The translations under genes and the position numbers were made by a program. A DNA stretch of 64,000 nucleotides from Cauispirillum nitrogeniifigens (lineage in GTDB: Bacteria; Pseudomonadota; Alphaproteobacteria; Rhodospirillales; Rhodospirillaceae). Positions 52,082 to 60,519 of this stretch are shown here, one piece after another (the stretch's first letter is position 1; each line of letters starts with the position of its first letter). The notes beneath the pieces are model-generated. The model made no database searches. It worked only from the letters and a program-made list of their open reading frames with translations, and had not been told where the DNA came from. The stretch lies in NCBI RefSeq assembly GCF_049800675.1, contig NZ_JBLOOT010000013.1:25334-89333 (forward strand), written 5' to 3'.

Positions 52082-53447
52082 GGGCTCTCTCGGCCGGCGG
52101 CTGGTCGCCGCCGCGCTGGTGTGGCTGTGCCTGCTGCTGCTGGTCGGCGGCGTGGTGCTGCGCGACGCCTTCCACGACACGGTGGAGCGGCAGTTCGGCA
52201 ACCGCCTCGACGCGGTGCTGCGGGCCATGGCCGCCGCCGCCGAGGTGGGGCCGGACGGCGCGGTGTCGCTGGCCCGGCCGCTGGGCGACCCGCGCTTCGA
52301 GCAGGCCTATTCCGGCTGGTACTGGCAGATCGCCGAGCCGTCGGGCCGGCTGCTGCGGTCGCGTAGCCTGTGGGACGCTACCCTGCCGGTCCACACCGGC
52401 GCCGGGGCCGACCAGACGGCGCGGCGGACCGGGCCGCGCGGCGAACCCCTGCTGGTGGTCGAGCGCGACATCTCCTTCCCCGGCGGTGCCGCGCCGGTGC
52501 ACCTGCTGATCGCCGGCGACCTGCGGGACGTGCAGGCGGAGCTGCGGAACTTCGACATGCTGCTGGGGCTGGCGCTGGCGCTCCTGGGCTTCGGGGCGCT
52601 GGCGGCGGTGGCGTTCCAGGTGCGCTTCGGCCTGCGCCCGCTGCGCGTCCTGCACGCCGACCTGGAAGCCGTGCGCGCCGGACAGCACGGCCGTCTGCGG
52701 GGCACCTACCCGCGCGAGGTGGCGCCGCTGGCGGTGGCGATGAACGCCGTCCTGGACCATGACGAGGTGCTGATCGAGCGCGCCCGCACCCACGTCGGCA
52801 ACCTCGCCCATGCCCTGAAGACACCGCTGGCGGTGTTGCAGGCCGAGGCCGCGAGCGACCCCGACCCGGCCACCGTGCGCGCCCAGGTCCAGGCGATGAC
52901 GCGGCTGGTCGAGCACCATCTCGGCCGCGCCGCCGCCGTCGCCGGTGCCGGCCGGGCCTTGGGAACAAGCGTGGCGGTGGCGCCGCTGGTCCGCGACCTG
53001 GCGGCGGTTCTGGGCCGCATCCATGGCGATCGCGGCCTGGCCATCACCTGGGCCATGGCCGAGGACACCGTGTTCCGGGGGCAGCGGGAGGATCTGGAGG
53101 AGATCCTGGGCAACCTCATGGACAACGCCTGCAAGTGGGCCGCCGGGTCGGTGCGCGTCACGGCGGCGGCGCTGCCCGAAGGCGGCCTGACCCTGGCCGT
53201 GGAGGACGACGGCCCCGGCCTGACCGCCGACCAGACCGCCGCCGCCGCCCGCCGGGGCGGGCGCCTGGACGAAGCCGTTCCCGGCTGGGGCCTGGGGCTG
53301 GCCATCGCCGCCGACCTGGCGGCGCTCAACGGCGCCACGCTGACCTTCGGCCGCTCCGGCCTGGGCGGGCTGAAGGTGACGCTGGAGGCGCCCTATTCGG
53401 CGATGGGCGCCTCTTCCAGCGCGTCGAGCTGCTCGTCGGGGATGTAG
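52065..53447 (+). CDS. Sensor histidine kinase of the PepSY-linked two-component system
   Basis: The 460-residue protein has two membrane spans (~13-33 and ~165-188), a periplasmic sensor region between them and a HAMP-like linker. The dimerisation motif is NLAHALKTPLAVLQ (His249) and the ATPase domain has NLMDNACKWA and DDGPGL with GWGLGLAI. The H-box is the ALKTPL type found in PhoQ-like kinases. It overlaps the regulator by 17 bases, and its 3' end overlaps the convergent outer-membrane efflux gene by 55 bases. Confidence 0.93.
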   Translation: MTRPAEGSLGRRLVAAALVWLCLLLLVGGVVLRDAFHDTVERQFGNRLDAVLRAMAAAAEVGPDGAVSLARPLGDPRFEQAYSGWYWQIAEPSGRLLRSRSLWDATLPVHTGAGADQTARRTGPRGEPLLVVERDISFPGGAAPVHLLIAGDLRDVQAELRNFDMLLGLALALLGFGALAAVAFQVRFGLRPLRVLHADLEAVRAGQHGRLRGTYPREVAPLAVAMNAVLDHDEVLIERARTHVGNLAHALKTPLAVLQAEAASDPDPATVRAQVQAMTRLVEHHLGRAAAVAGAGRALGTSVAVAPLVRDLAAVLGRIHGDRGLAITWAMAEDTVFRGQREDLEEILGNLMDNACKWAAGSVRVTAAALPEGGLTLAVEDDGPGLTADQTAAAARRGGRLDEAVPGWGLGLAIAADLAALNGATLTFGRSGLGGLKVTLEAPYSAMGASSSASSCSSGM

Positions 53448-54922
53448 TCGGCCCCGCCGCCCAGCGCCTGCATCAGGTCCGCCACCGACTGGAGACGGGA
53501 CAGGCGGATCTGGTGGAAGTCGTCCTTGTTGCGCAGATAGGTGCGCTCGGCATCCAGCAGGGTCAGGTAGTCGACGGCGCCCAATTCAAAGGTTTCCCGG
53601 CTGAGTGCGTAGGCCGACCGCGCCGCCTCCACCGCCGTCGCCTGGGCGGCGACGCGGCGGGTCAGCAGGACCTGCGCGGCCATCGCCTCCTCCACCGCGC
53701 GGACGGCGTCGTAGACCGACTGCACGTAACCGGCCGTCAGTTCCGAATAGCGCGCCCGGCTCTGGGCGACGGCGTGCTGGCGCTTGCCGGCGTCGAACAG
53801 GGTGGCGACCAGTTCGCCGGCGATGTCCCACATCAGGGTTTCCGGGGCGATCAGGCGCGACAGCACGGTATTGCCCCAGCCGACCCCGCCACCCAGGCTG
53901 AGCGGCGGCAGGACGCGGGCGCGGGCGACGTCGATGTCGGCGTCGGCGGCCAGCAGCAGGGCCTCGGCCTGGCGCACCTGCGGCCGCCGTAGCACGAAAC
54001 GCGGCGGCAGGGTCTCGGGCACCGGCGGCACGGCGACATCCTGGAGCGAATCCCCCGTCAGGACGAGGTCCGCCGGCAGGCGGCCGGTGAGCAGGGCGAG
54101 TTGCCCGAACACCCGCTCCGTCTGGAGTTCCAGGTCCGGGATGGCGGCGATGCTGGCGTAGGTGATGGACTTCTGCTGGGCCACCCGCAGGGCGGTGGTG
54201 TCGCGGGCATCAAGCTGCTGCTGGAGGCGCTCCAGGGTGTCGCCCATGGTGCGCGTGACCTCGCGCGCCGTTTCCAGGCGGTCGTGCAGCGACAGGTACT
54301 GAAGATAGGTGCGCACGGTGTCGGCGATGACCTGGGCCCGCACGATGTCGCGCGCGTGGATGGCGGCGCGCAGCTGGTTGGCCGCGGACTCGTCGGCGGC
54401 GGCGTACTCGCCCCACAGGTCGGGCATCCATTGCAGGCGCAGGCCCGCCTGGTAGGTGCGCTTGGTGGTCGGATCCTGGCCCACCGGGACGGTGCCGATG
54501 CCGTTGGCGGGCGACTCCTGCCCCGCCTGGAGGCTGGCGGTCAGCACCGGCCAGCCGTCGGCCTCCACCGAACCGAGGCTGGAGCGCGCCTGGACCACGC
54601 GGGCGACCGCCATGCGCAGGTCCATGTTCTCGTTCAGCGCCCGCTCCACCAGGCCGTTCAGTTCCGCGCTGCCGAAGGCCGTCCACCACTGCGGCAGGAC
54701 CTTGTCCATGACCTCGGGAGTCGCCGTGAAGGTTGCCATCTGCGTCTCGCCGGCCGGCAGGCTGCGCAGTTCCCCCGGCAGCGCCACGTCGGGAACCTCG
54801 TAGGTGTCGCGCTTGGCCGCGCAGCCGGCCAGCAGGGCGGCCGCCGCCATGCCGATGATGGCCCGCCGCACGCCCGATCCGGCCCCGTTCCCGGTCCGGC
54901 TCCCGGTGTTGTCCCGCTTCAT
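53393..54922 (-). CDS. NodT/TolC-type outer membrane efflux lipoprotein
   Basis: The 509-residue protein has a lipobox (ALLAGC, Cys34) and the OEP repeats: WWTAFGSAELNGLVERALNEN, LRMAVARVVQARSSL and SRETFELGAVDYLTLLDAERTYL. The NodT subgroup is usually part of RND systems, but here the gene is divergent from a type I secretion operon and probably provides its outer-membrane channel. The start at 54922 is preferred because a lipoprotein signal follows; GGGGCGGGGAAA lies upstream. Confidence 0.88.
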   Translation of the reverse strand: MKRDNTGSRTGNGAGSGVRRAIIGMAAAALLAGCAAKRDTYEVPDVALPGELRSLPAGETQMATFTATPEVMDKVLPQWWTAFGSAELNGLVERALNENMDLRMAVARVVQARSSLGSVEADGWPVLTASLQAGQESPANGIGTVPVGQDPTTKRTYQAGLRLQWMPDLWGEYAAADESAANQLRAAIHARDIVRAQVIADTVRTYLQYLSLHDRLETAREVTRTMGDTLERLQQQLDARDTTALRVAQQKSITYASIAAIPDLELQTERVFGQLALLTGRLPADLVLTGDSLQDVAVPPVPETLPPRFVLRRPQVRQAEALLLAADADIDVARARVLPPLSLGGGVGWGNTVLSRLIAPETLMWDIAGELVATLFDAGKRQHAVAQSRARYSELTAGYVQSVYDAVRAVEEAMAAQVLLTRRVAAQATAVEAARSAYALSRETFELGAVDYLTLLDAERTYLRNKDDFHQIRLSRLQSVADLMQALGGGADYIPDEQLDALEEAPIAE

Positions 54923-55029
54923 TTTCCCCGCCCCACCTCTGTCGGATACTGCTTTTTCCCAGCGCACGGCATGGTGCCGATTCAACGCATTTTAAGAAAG
55001 TCCCATCAGTATGATGCATGTGGACCATT

Positions 55030-55046
55030 GGCGAACGCCGTTCGCC
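55030..55046. promoter_or_regulatory. Inverted repeat between the efflux gene and the ABC operon
   Basis: GGCGAAC-GCC-GTTCGCC is a perfect 7-bp-arm repeat in the 169-bp divergent region, which is otherwise AT-rich. It is a likely operator or promoter-associated site serving one or both operons. Confidence 0.45.
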
Positions 55047-55091
55047 GGACAGATAATGTCATAATCCTTAAGATTCGGTGTGGCGGGGGCA

Positions 55092-56861
55092 ATGGATACG
55101 GCTAAGACGGCGCCCAGAAAGCGCGGCCTGCTGGCATACGGCGGGATAGGCGAGAGCATCCCGTTCCTTGGCGCGGCCTCGCTGACGCTCAATCTGCTGA
55201 GTCTGGCGCTGCCGCTGGCGCTGCTCCAGATCTACGACCGCATCATTCCCAACAGCTCCGTCGGCACCATGGTGCTGCTGGTCTTCGGCGTCGCCACCGC
55301 CGTGGTGCTGGAGGGCGGCCTGCGCCTGGCCCGCCAGGCGCTGAGCGGCTGGGTCGCCACGCGGTTCGAGCACCGCGCCGGAGTCGCCGCCTTCCGCTCC
55401 ATCCTGTCGGCGCCCGCCCACCGCGTGGAGCGCGACGGCACCGGCACCCACCTGGAGCGCATGGCCGCCCTGTCGGCGATCAAGGAGTTCTATGCCGACC
55501 AGGGCACCGCCGTGCTGCTGGACGCGCCGTTCATCATCGTCTTCCTGGCCCTGGTGTGGATGCTCGGCGGCGAACTGGTGCTGGTGCTGCTGGCCTGCCT
55601 GGCGCTGTTCGCCGTGGTCATGGCCATCAGCGGCAAGCGCCTGCGGGCGGTGGTGGAGGACTACACCACCCTGCGCGACCGCCGCCTCAACTTCGTCATC
55701 GAGATCCTGGGCGGCATGCACGCCATCAAGTCGATGTCCATGGAATCGCAGATGTTGCAGCGCTACACCCGGCTTCAGGAGAGCGTGGCGACGGCCAACT
55801 ATCAGGTGGTGCTGCGCAATGCCCTGGCCCAGGTCGAGGCCGGCGCCTTCTCGCAGATCATCATGGTGGTGGTTGCCGCCTACGGCAGCACGCTGGTGAT
55901 CGGCAACGAACTGACCGTCGGCGGCCTCGCCGCCTGCACCATGCTGGCGGGCCGCGCTTTGGCCCCGGTGCAGCGCGCCGTCGGCGTGTGGACCCGCTTC
56001 CAGAGCATGCGCCTGATGCGCAAGCGCGCCGAGGAAGCGTTCACCGAGGCCATGGACATGGCCGGCGCCGCCGTCCCGGCCGCCGTCCGCGCCGCCGCGC
56101 CGCGCGCCCTGAACGGCGCCCTGAGCCTGCGCGACGTGGAGTTCCGCTACAACGACAAGGCCCCCGACATCATTCGCGGCGCCAGCCTGGAGATCGCGCC
56201 CGGCGAGTGCATCGGCATTTCCGGCACCAACGGCAGCGGCAAGTCGACCCTGCTCGGCCTGCTGCGCGGCAGCCTGACGCCCACCGCCGGCGAGGTGCTG
56301 ATCGACGGCCTGCCGGTGGCCGCCCACGACCCCGAAGTCCTGCGCCGGGACATCGCCTACCTGCCGCAGAGCGCGCACATGTTCCGCGGCACCATCCTCG
56401 ACAACCTGACCATGTTCCGCCCGGACCTGCGCGACGACGCCGCCCGCGTGGTCGACATGCTGGGCCTGGACCAGTTGTTCGCCATGATGCCGCAGGGCTG
56501 GCACACGCGCATCGCCGACGGCGCCGCCGACGCCATCCCCGGCGGCATCCGCCAGCGCATCGCCATTGCCCGCGCGCTCATCCACAAGCCGCGCGTCATC
56601 CTGTTCGACGAGGCCAACGCCTCCATCGACGGGCGCGGCGACGACGCCCTGCGCGGCGCGCTGGAAGCCCTGAAGGGCGACACCACCCTGGTGCTGGTGA
56701 CCCTGCGGCCGTCGCTGCTGCGTCTGGCCGACCGCCGCTTCGAGCTGGTCGGCGGCAATCTGGCGCCGCGCAACGACCCCTCGCTGTCGGGTCTGCCGCG
56801 CCATCAGGCCGCCGCCGCTCCCGCACCTGCCCCCGCTCCCGTTGCCGAGGCCACGCCATGA
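55092..56861 (+). CDS. Type I secretion ABC half-transporter with defective H-loop
   Basis: The 589-residue protein has a membrane domain of six spans (~25-320) and an NBD. Walker A is GTNGSGKST (378-386), Walker B is RVILFDEANAS with the catalytic Glu, and the signature region is PGGIRQRIAIARAL, which keeps the two glycines. The switch-His position reads VTLRPS instead of VTHRPS: Leu replaces His. No C39 domain. GGGGGC precedes the ATG at 55092; a GTG at 55080 is an alternative. It overlaps the second ABC gene by four bases and probably forms a heterodimer with it. Confidence 0.9.
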   Translation: MDTAKTAPRKRGLLAYGGIGESIPFLGAASLTLNLLSLALPLALLQIYDRIIPNSSVGTMVLLVFGVATAVVLEGGLRLARQALSGWVATRFEHRAGVAAFRSILSAPAHRVERDGTGTHLERMAALSAIKEFYADQGTAVLLDAPFIIVFLALVWMLGGELVLVLLACLALFAVVMAISGKRLRAVVEDYTTLRDRRLNFVIEILGGMHAIKSMSMESQMLQRYTRLQESVATANYQVVLRNALAQVEAGAFSQIIMVVVAAYGSTLVIGNELTVGGLAACTMLAGRALAPVQRAVGVWTRFQSMRLMRKRAEEAFTEAMDMAGAAVPAAVRAAAPRALNGALSLRDVEFRYNDKAPDIIRGASLEIAPGECIGISGTNGSGKSTLLGLLRGSLTPTAGEVLIDGLPVAAHDPEVLRRDIAYLPQSAHMFRGTILDNLTMFRPDLRDDAARVVDMLGLDQLFAMMPQGWHTRIADGAADAIPGGIRQRIAIARALIHKPRVILFDEANASIDGRGDDALRGALEALKGDTTLVLVTLRPSLLRLADRRFELVGGNLAPRNDPSLSGLPRHQAAAAPAPAPAPVAEATP

Positions 56862-59047
56862 CCAACCCGGCCGCTCCTACCGTCGAGGACTTCGGCGACG
56901 TCTCCTGGGGCACCATTCCGGTCAGCGAAACGCTGACCATGGAACGCGCCCTGGCCGGCTCCCTGGGCGGCTTCAGCGCCACCAGCGACCTGGCGCGCTG
57001 CCTGCTGCCGCTGCTCAACGCCCTGAACGCCGAGGCATCCCCGCGCGAAGTGGCCGAGGCCCTGCCGCATTTCGCCGACGACCTGGACCTGACCGACCTG
57101 CTCAACGTCATGGCCAACCTCGGCTATGAAAGCCGGTCGCTGCGCCTGAGCCTGCACGAACTGGACCCCCGCCTGACGCCGGTCCTGTTCCTGCCCGACA
57201 ACGGCAACGCCATGGTCATCACCGGGCGGTCCGGCGACACCGTCAAGGCGTTCGACCCCGCCGTGCGCGGCTTCGTGACCCTGCCGACCCTGCGCATGAA
57301 GGGCCGCGTGCACGTCTTCACCAAGGCAGCCCAGCGCGAGGGCGAGCGCGCCAGCGGCGGCTATTTCGGCTCCATCCTGCGGCGCTTCCGGCCGCTGATC
57401 TTCCGCGCCCTGGGCGCGACGCTGGCCGGCAACATCATCATCCTGGTGACGCCGCTGTTCATCATGAACGTCTATGACAAGGTCATCCCGACGGGGGCCC
57501 TGGACACCCTGACGATGATGCTGGTCGGCGTCGCCGTCGCCCTGGCCGGCGACTATGCCCTGAAGGTTTTGCGGGCGCGCATGGTCGCGCACCTGGGCGG
57601 GCGCCTGGACTACATCCTGGGGCGCGCGGTGTTCCAGCGGGTGCTGTCGCTGCCCGCCGCCTTCACCGAAATGGCCAACATCTCCTCGCAGGTGGCGCGC
57701 CTGAAGGACTTCGAGACGGTGCGCGAGTTCTTCACCGGGCCCATCGCCTCGGTCCTGTTCGAGCTGCCGTTCGCCTTCGTCTTCCTCATCCTGCTGGCCA
57801 TCCTGGGCGGGCCGCTGGTGCTTGTGCCCATGGGGTCGATGCTGCTGTTCGTGCTCATCGCCCTGCTGGTGCGGCCGCACATGCGCCGCCTGGTGTCCGA
57901 GGCCGCGCGCGCCGGGTCGCGCCGCCACGAGTTCCTGGTCGAGGTGTTCACCAAGTTCCGCGACATCAAGGACACCGGCACCGAGGAAGTGTGGACCGCC
58001 CGCTTCCAGGAACTGTCCGCCGAAGCCGCCCTGAAGGGCCACCGGGCGGCGCGCCTGGGCGCCCTCATGGGGGTGGTGTCGCAGGGCCTGATCGTCCTGA
58101 CCGGCCTGACCACCCTGGGCTGGGGCGTGCTGGGGACGCTCGACGGCTCGATCTCCGTCGGCGGGCTGATCGCCGCCATGATCATCGTGTGGTGGGTGCT
58201 CAAGCCCCTGGGCGTGCTGTTCTCCGCCCTCACCCAGGTCGAGCGGGTACGGGACTCGGTGGCCCAGATCGACCGCCTGATGCAGGTGCCGACCGAACGG
58301 CAGGAAGGCGCCGCCTCGGTGCCGCCCAAGCGTTTCGCCGGCAAGGTCGGGCTCAGCCAGGTGTCGATCCGCTACCTGGCCGACCAGGACCCGGCCCTGG
58401 CCGGCGTCAACCTGGAGGTCCAGCCCGGCGAGATCGTCGCCCTGGTCGGCCCCAACGGCAGCGGCAAGACCACCATCCTCAAGCTGCTGCTGGGCATGTA
58501 CCGCCCGCAGGCCGGCACGGTACGCATCGACGACGTCGACATCCGCCAGATCGACCCGCTGGCCCTGCGCCACGGCATCGCCTACGTGCCGCAGCACTGC
58601 GAGGTGTTCTTCGGCACCATCGCCCAGAACCTGCGCCTGGCGCAGCCGACGGCGACCGACCAGGAACTGGCCTGGGCCTGCTCCGAGGCCGGGCTGCTCG
58701 ACGAGATCCGCGAACTGCCGCGCGGCTTCGAGACGCGCATCGGTGACGGCCGCACCGGCAGCCTGCCGTCGCACTTCCTGCAACGCATCTCGCTGGCCCG
58801 CGCCTACTTGAAGCGCGCGCCCATCACCCTGTTCGACGAGCCGGCCAGCGGCCTGGACTTCGTCGGCGACCAGCAGTTCATGAAAGTGCTGGACCGCATG
58901 CGGGGCCACTCGACGGTGCTGCTCGTCACCCACCGCCCCAGCCACCTGCGCCTGGCCGACAAGGTCGTGGTGATGGTGCAGGGTCAGGTGCGCATGGCCG
59001 GCAAGCCCGACGAAGTGCTCAGCCGCCTGCCGCCCGGCATGTTCTGA
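56858..59047 (+). CDS. Type I secretion ABC transporter with C39-like domain and degenerate signature
   Basis: The 729-residue protein has an N-terminal C39-like domain (~1-150) without the catalytic Cys motif, as in HlyB/LapB, then a membrane domain (~160-460) and an NBD. Walker A is GPNGSGKTT (531-539), Walker B ITLFDEPASG, H-loop LLVTHRPSHLR with intact His. The signature is LPSHFLQRISLARAY, lacking the Ser-Gly-Gly core. Its defects are complementary to those of the first ABC protein. It exports large unfolded substrates such as the adhesin downstream. Confidence 0.92.
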   Translation: MTNPAAPTVEDFGDVSWGTIPVSETLTMERALAGSLGGFSATSDLARCLLPLLNALNAEASPREVAEALPHFADDLDLTDLLNVMANLGYESRSLRLSLHELDPRLTPVLFLPDNGNAMVITGRSGDTVKAFDPAVRGFVTLPTLRMKGRVHVFTKAAQREGERASGGYFGSILRRFRPLIFRALGATLAGNIIILVTPLFIMNVYDKVIPTGALDTLTMMLVGVAVALAGDYALKVLRARMVAHLGGRLDYILGRAVFQRVLSLPAAFTEMANISSQVARLKDFETVREFFTGPIASVLFELPFAFVFLILLAILGGPLVLVPMGSMLLFVLIALLVRPHMRRLVSEAARAGSRRHEFLVEVFTKFRDIKDTGTEEVWTARFQELSAEAALKGHRAARLGALMGVVSQGLIVLTGLTTLGWGVLGTLDGSISVGGLIAAMIIVWWVLKPLGVLFSALTQVERVRDSVAQIDRLMQVPTERQEGAASVPPKRFAGKVGLSQVSIRYLADQDPALAGVNLEVQPGEIVALVGPNGSGKTTILKLLLGMYRPQAGTVRIDDVDIRQIDPLALRHGIAYVPQHCEVFFGTIAQNLRLAQPTATDQELAWACSEAGLLDEIRELPRGFETRIGDGRTGSLPSHFLQRISLARAYLKRAPITLFDEPASGLDFVGDQQFMKVLDRMRGHSTVLLVTHRPSHLRLADKVVVMVQGQVRMAGKPDEVLSRLPPGMF

Positions 59048-59084
59048 TGACCGCCCAGACCGAGGCCAGACCGAGGATCACACC

Positions 59085-60431
59085 GTGACCGCCGTTCCCG
59101 CTCCCGAAGCTCCCGCCGTCAAGAGAAGCACCCGCCAGCTGCGCTACATGGCACAGTCGGTGCAGCTTGAGGAAATGGGCATTTCCGCCATGTCGCGCGG
59201 CGTGGTGATGGTCATCACCGGGCTGGTGCTGGCCTTCATCGTCTACGCCTCCTTCCTGAAGGTGGACGAGGTCACGGTGACCTTCGGGTCCATCGTGCCG
59301 CGCAGCTCCGTCCATGTGGTCCAGCACCTGGAAGGCGGCATCCTGCGCGAAATCCTGGTCGAGGAACGCCAGATGGTCGAGCAGGGCGCGGCGGTGGCCC
59401 GCCTGGACCCGGTGCAGGCCATGGCCGAACTGGACCAGACCCGCGCCCGCCAGATCGCGCTCAGCCTGCACGCCGAACGCCTGCGAGCCTTCACCGAGAA
59501 CCGCGAGCCGGCCTTCGGCGAGGTGCCGCTGCGCCTGCGCCATCTGGTCGATGACCAGCGCGACCTGCTGCGCGCCAACCGCGACCGCTGGTTCTCCCAG
59601 CGTCAGGTCATCGAGGGTGAGATCGCCCAGAAGACGCAGGAAATCAACGCCGTGCGCGATCAGATGGCGGCCACCGGCCGGCAGATCGCCCTGCTGCGCG
59701 AGGAAGAGACCATGCGCTCGGACATGTTCGAGCGCCAGTTGACCACCAAGGGCGAGTTCTTCGCCGTGCGCCGGCAGCTCGCCGGCATGGAAAGCGAGAT
59801 GCACCGCCTGGAAGGCCAGCGCCGCACCGCCGAGGAGGCCGTCGCCGAACTGGGCAAGCGCCTGGCCGACCTGGACAACAACGTGCGGCAGGACGCCCTG
59901 GGCGAACTGGGCGGAGTCGCCGGCGAACTGGCCCAGGTGGAAGAAGCGCTGGCCCGCGCCGCTGACCGGGCCGACCGCCTGACGCTGGTCGCCCCGGTGC
60001 GCGGCTTCGTGCAGAACCTCCAGGCCAAGAACGTCGGGTCCGTCGTGCCCGCCGGCGGGGTGCTGATGGAGATCGTGCCGGTCGACGACGAACTCCAGGC
60101 CGAAACCAAGGTCAGCACCCGCGACGTCGGCCACCTGCGCGAGGGGCAGCCCGTCTCCGTCAAGGTCAGCTCGTTTGACTTCGTGCGGTACGGCGACATC
60201 ACCGGCACCCTGCGCTCCGTTTCCGCCAGCACCTACGTGGACGAGAGCACGGGCGAAGCATACTACCGCGCAAAGATCGATCTCGGCCGGGCTTATGTCA
60301 AAACCCCTGAAAACTCAGTGATTCCGGGGATGACCATCCAGGCAGATATCGTCACAGGTCATAAGACCTTGGCCGAGTATCTTTTGAAGCCAATTTTCGT
60401 ATCATTGGCGCAATCGTTCCGCGAACGCTGA
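59085..60431 (+). CDS. HlyD-family membrane fusion protein
   Basis: The 448-residue protein starts with GTG at 59085 (GAGGATC upstream). It has one membrane span (~38-60), VVQHLEGGILREILVEERQMV (lipoyl half motif), a long coiled coil (~110-290; MFERQLTTKGEFFAVRRQLAG) and the C-terminal beta domain with VRGFVQNLQAKNVGSVV and IPGMTIQADIVTGHKTLAEY, the typical RTX-export MFP ending. It links the ABC pair to the outer-membrane channel. Confidence 0.95.
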   Translation: MTAVPAPEAPAVKRSTRQLRYMAQSVQLEEMGISAMSRGVVMVITGLVLAFIVYASFLKVDEVTVTFGSIVPRSSVHVVQHLEGGILREILVEERQMVEQGAAVARLDPVQAMAELDQTRARQIALSLHAERLRAFTENREPAFGEVPLRLRHLVDDQRDLLRANRDRWFSQRQVIEGEIAQKTQEINAVRDQMAATGRQIALLREEETMRSDMFERQLTTKGEFFAVRRQLAGMESEMHRLEGQRRTAEEAVAELGKRLADLDNNVRQDALGELGGVAGELAQVEEALARAADRADRLTLVAPVRGFVQNLQAKNVGSVVPAGGVLMEIVPVDDELQAETKVSTRDVGHLREGQPVSVKVSSFDFVRYGDITGTLRSVSASTYVDESTGEAYYRAKIDLGRAYVKTPENSVIPGMTIQADIVTGHKTLAEYLLKPIFVSLAQSFRER

Positions 60432-60480
60432 ACGCCGTCTTTGTTATCGCCCTCCTCCAAAGGGCGCATCGTGGGAATCC

Positions 60481-60500
60481 GGTCCGCTGGGGGGCGGACC
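60481..60500 (+). promoter_or_regulatory. Hairpin just upstream of the adhesin gene
   Basis: GGTCCGC-TGGGGG-GCGGACC is a perfect 7-bp stem, ending 19 bases before the adhesin ATG and next to its AGGGGA ribosome site. It may stabilise or regulate the message; no T-run follows. Confidence 0.4.
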
Positions 60501-60519
60501 AATCAGGGGAAGTCCGGAC

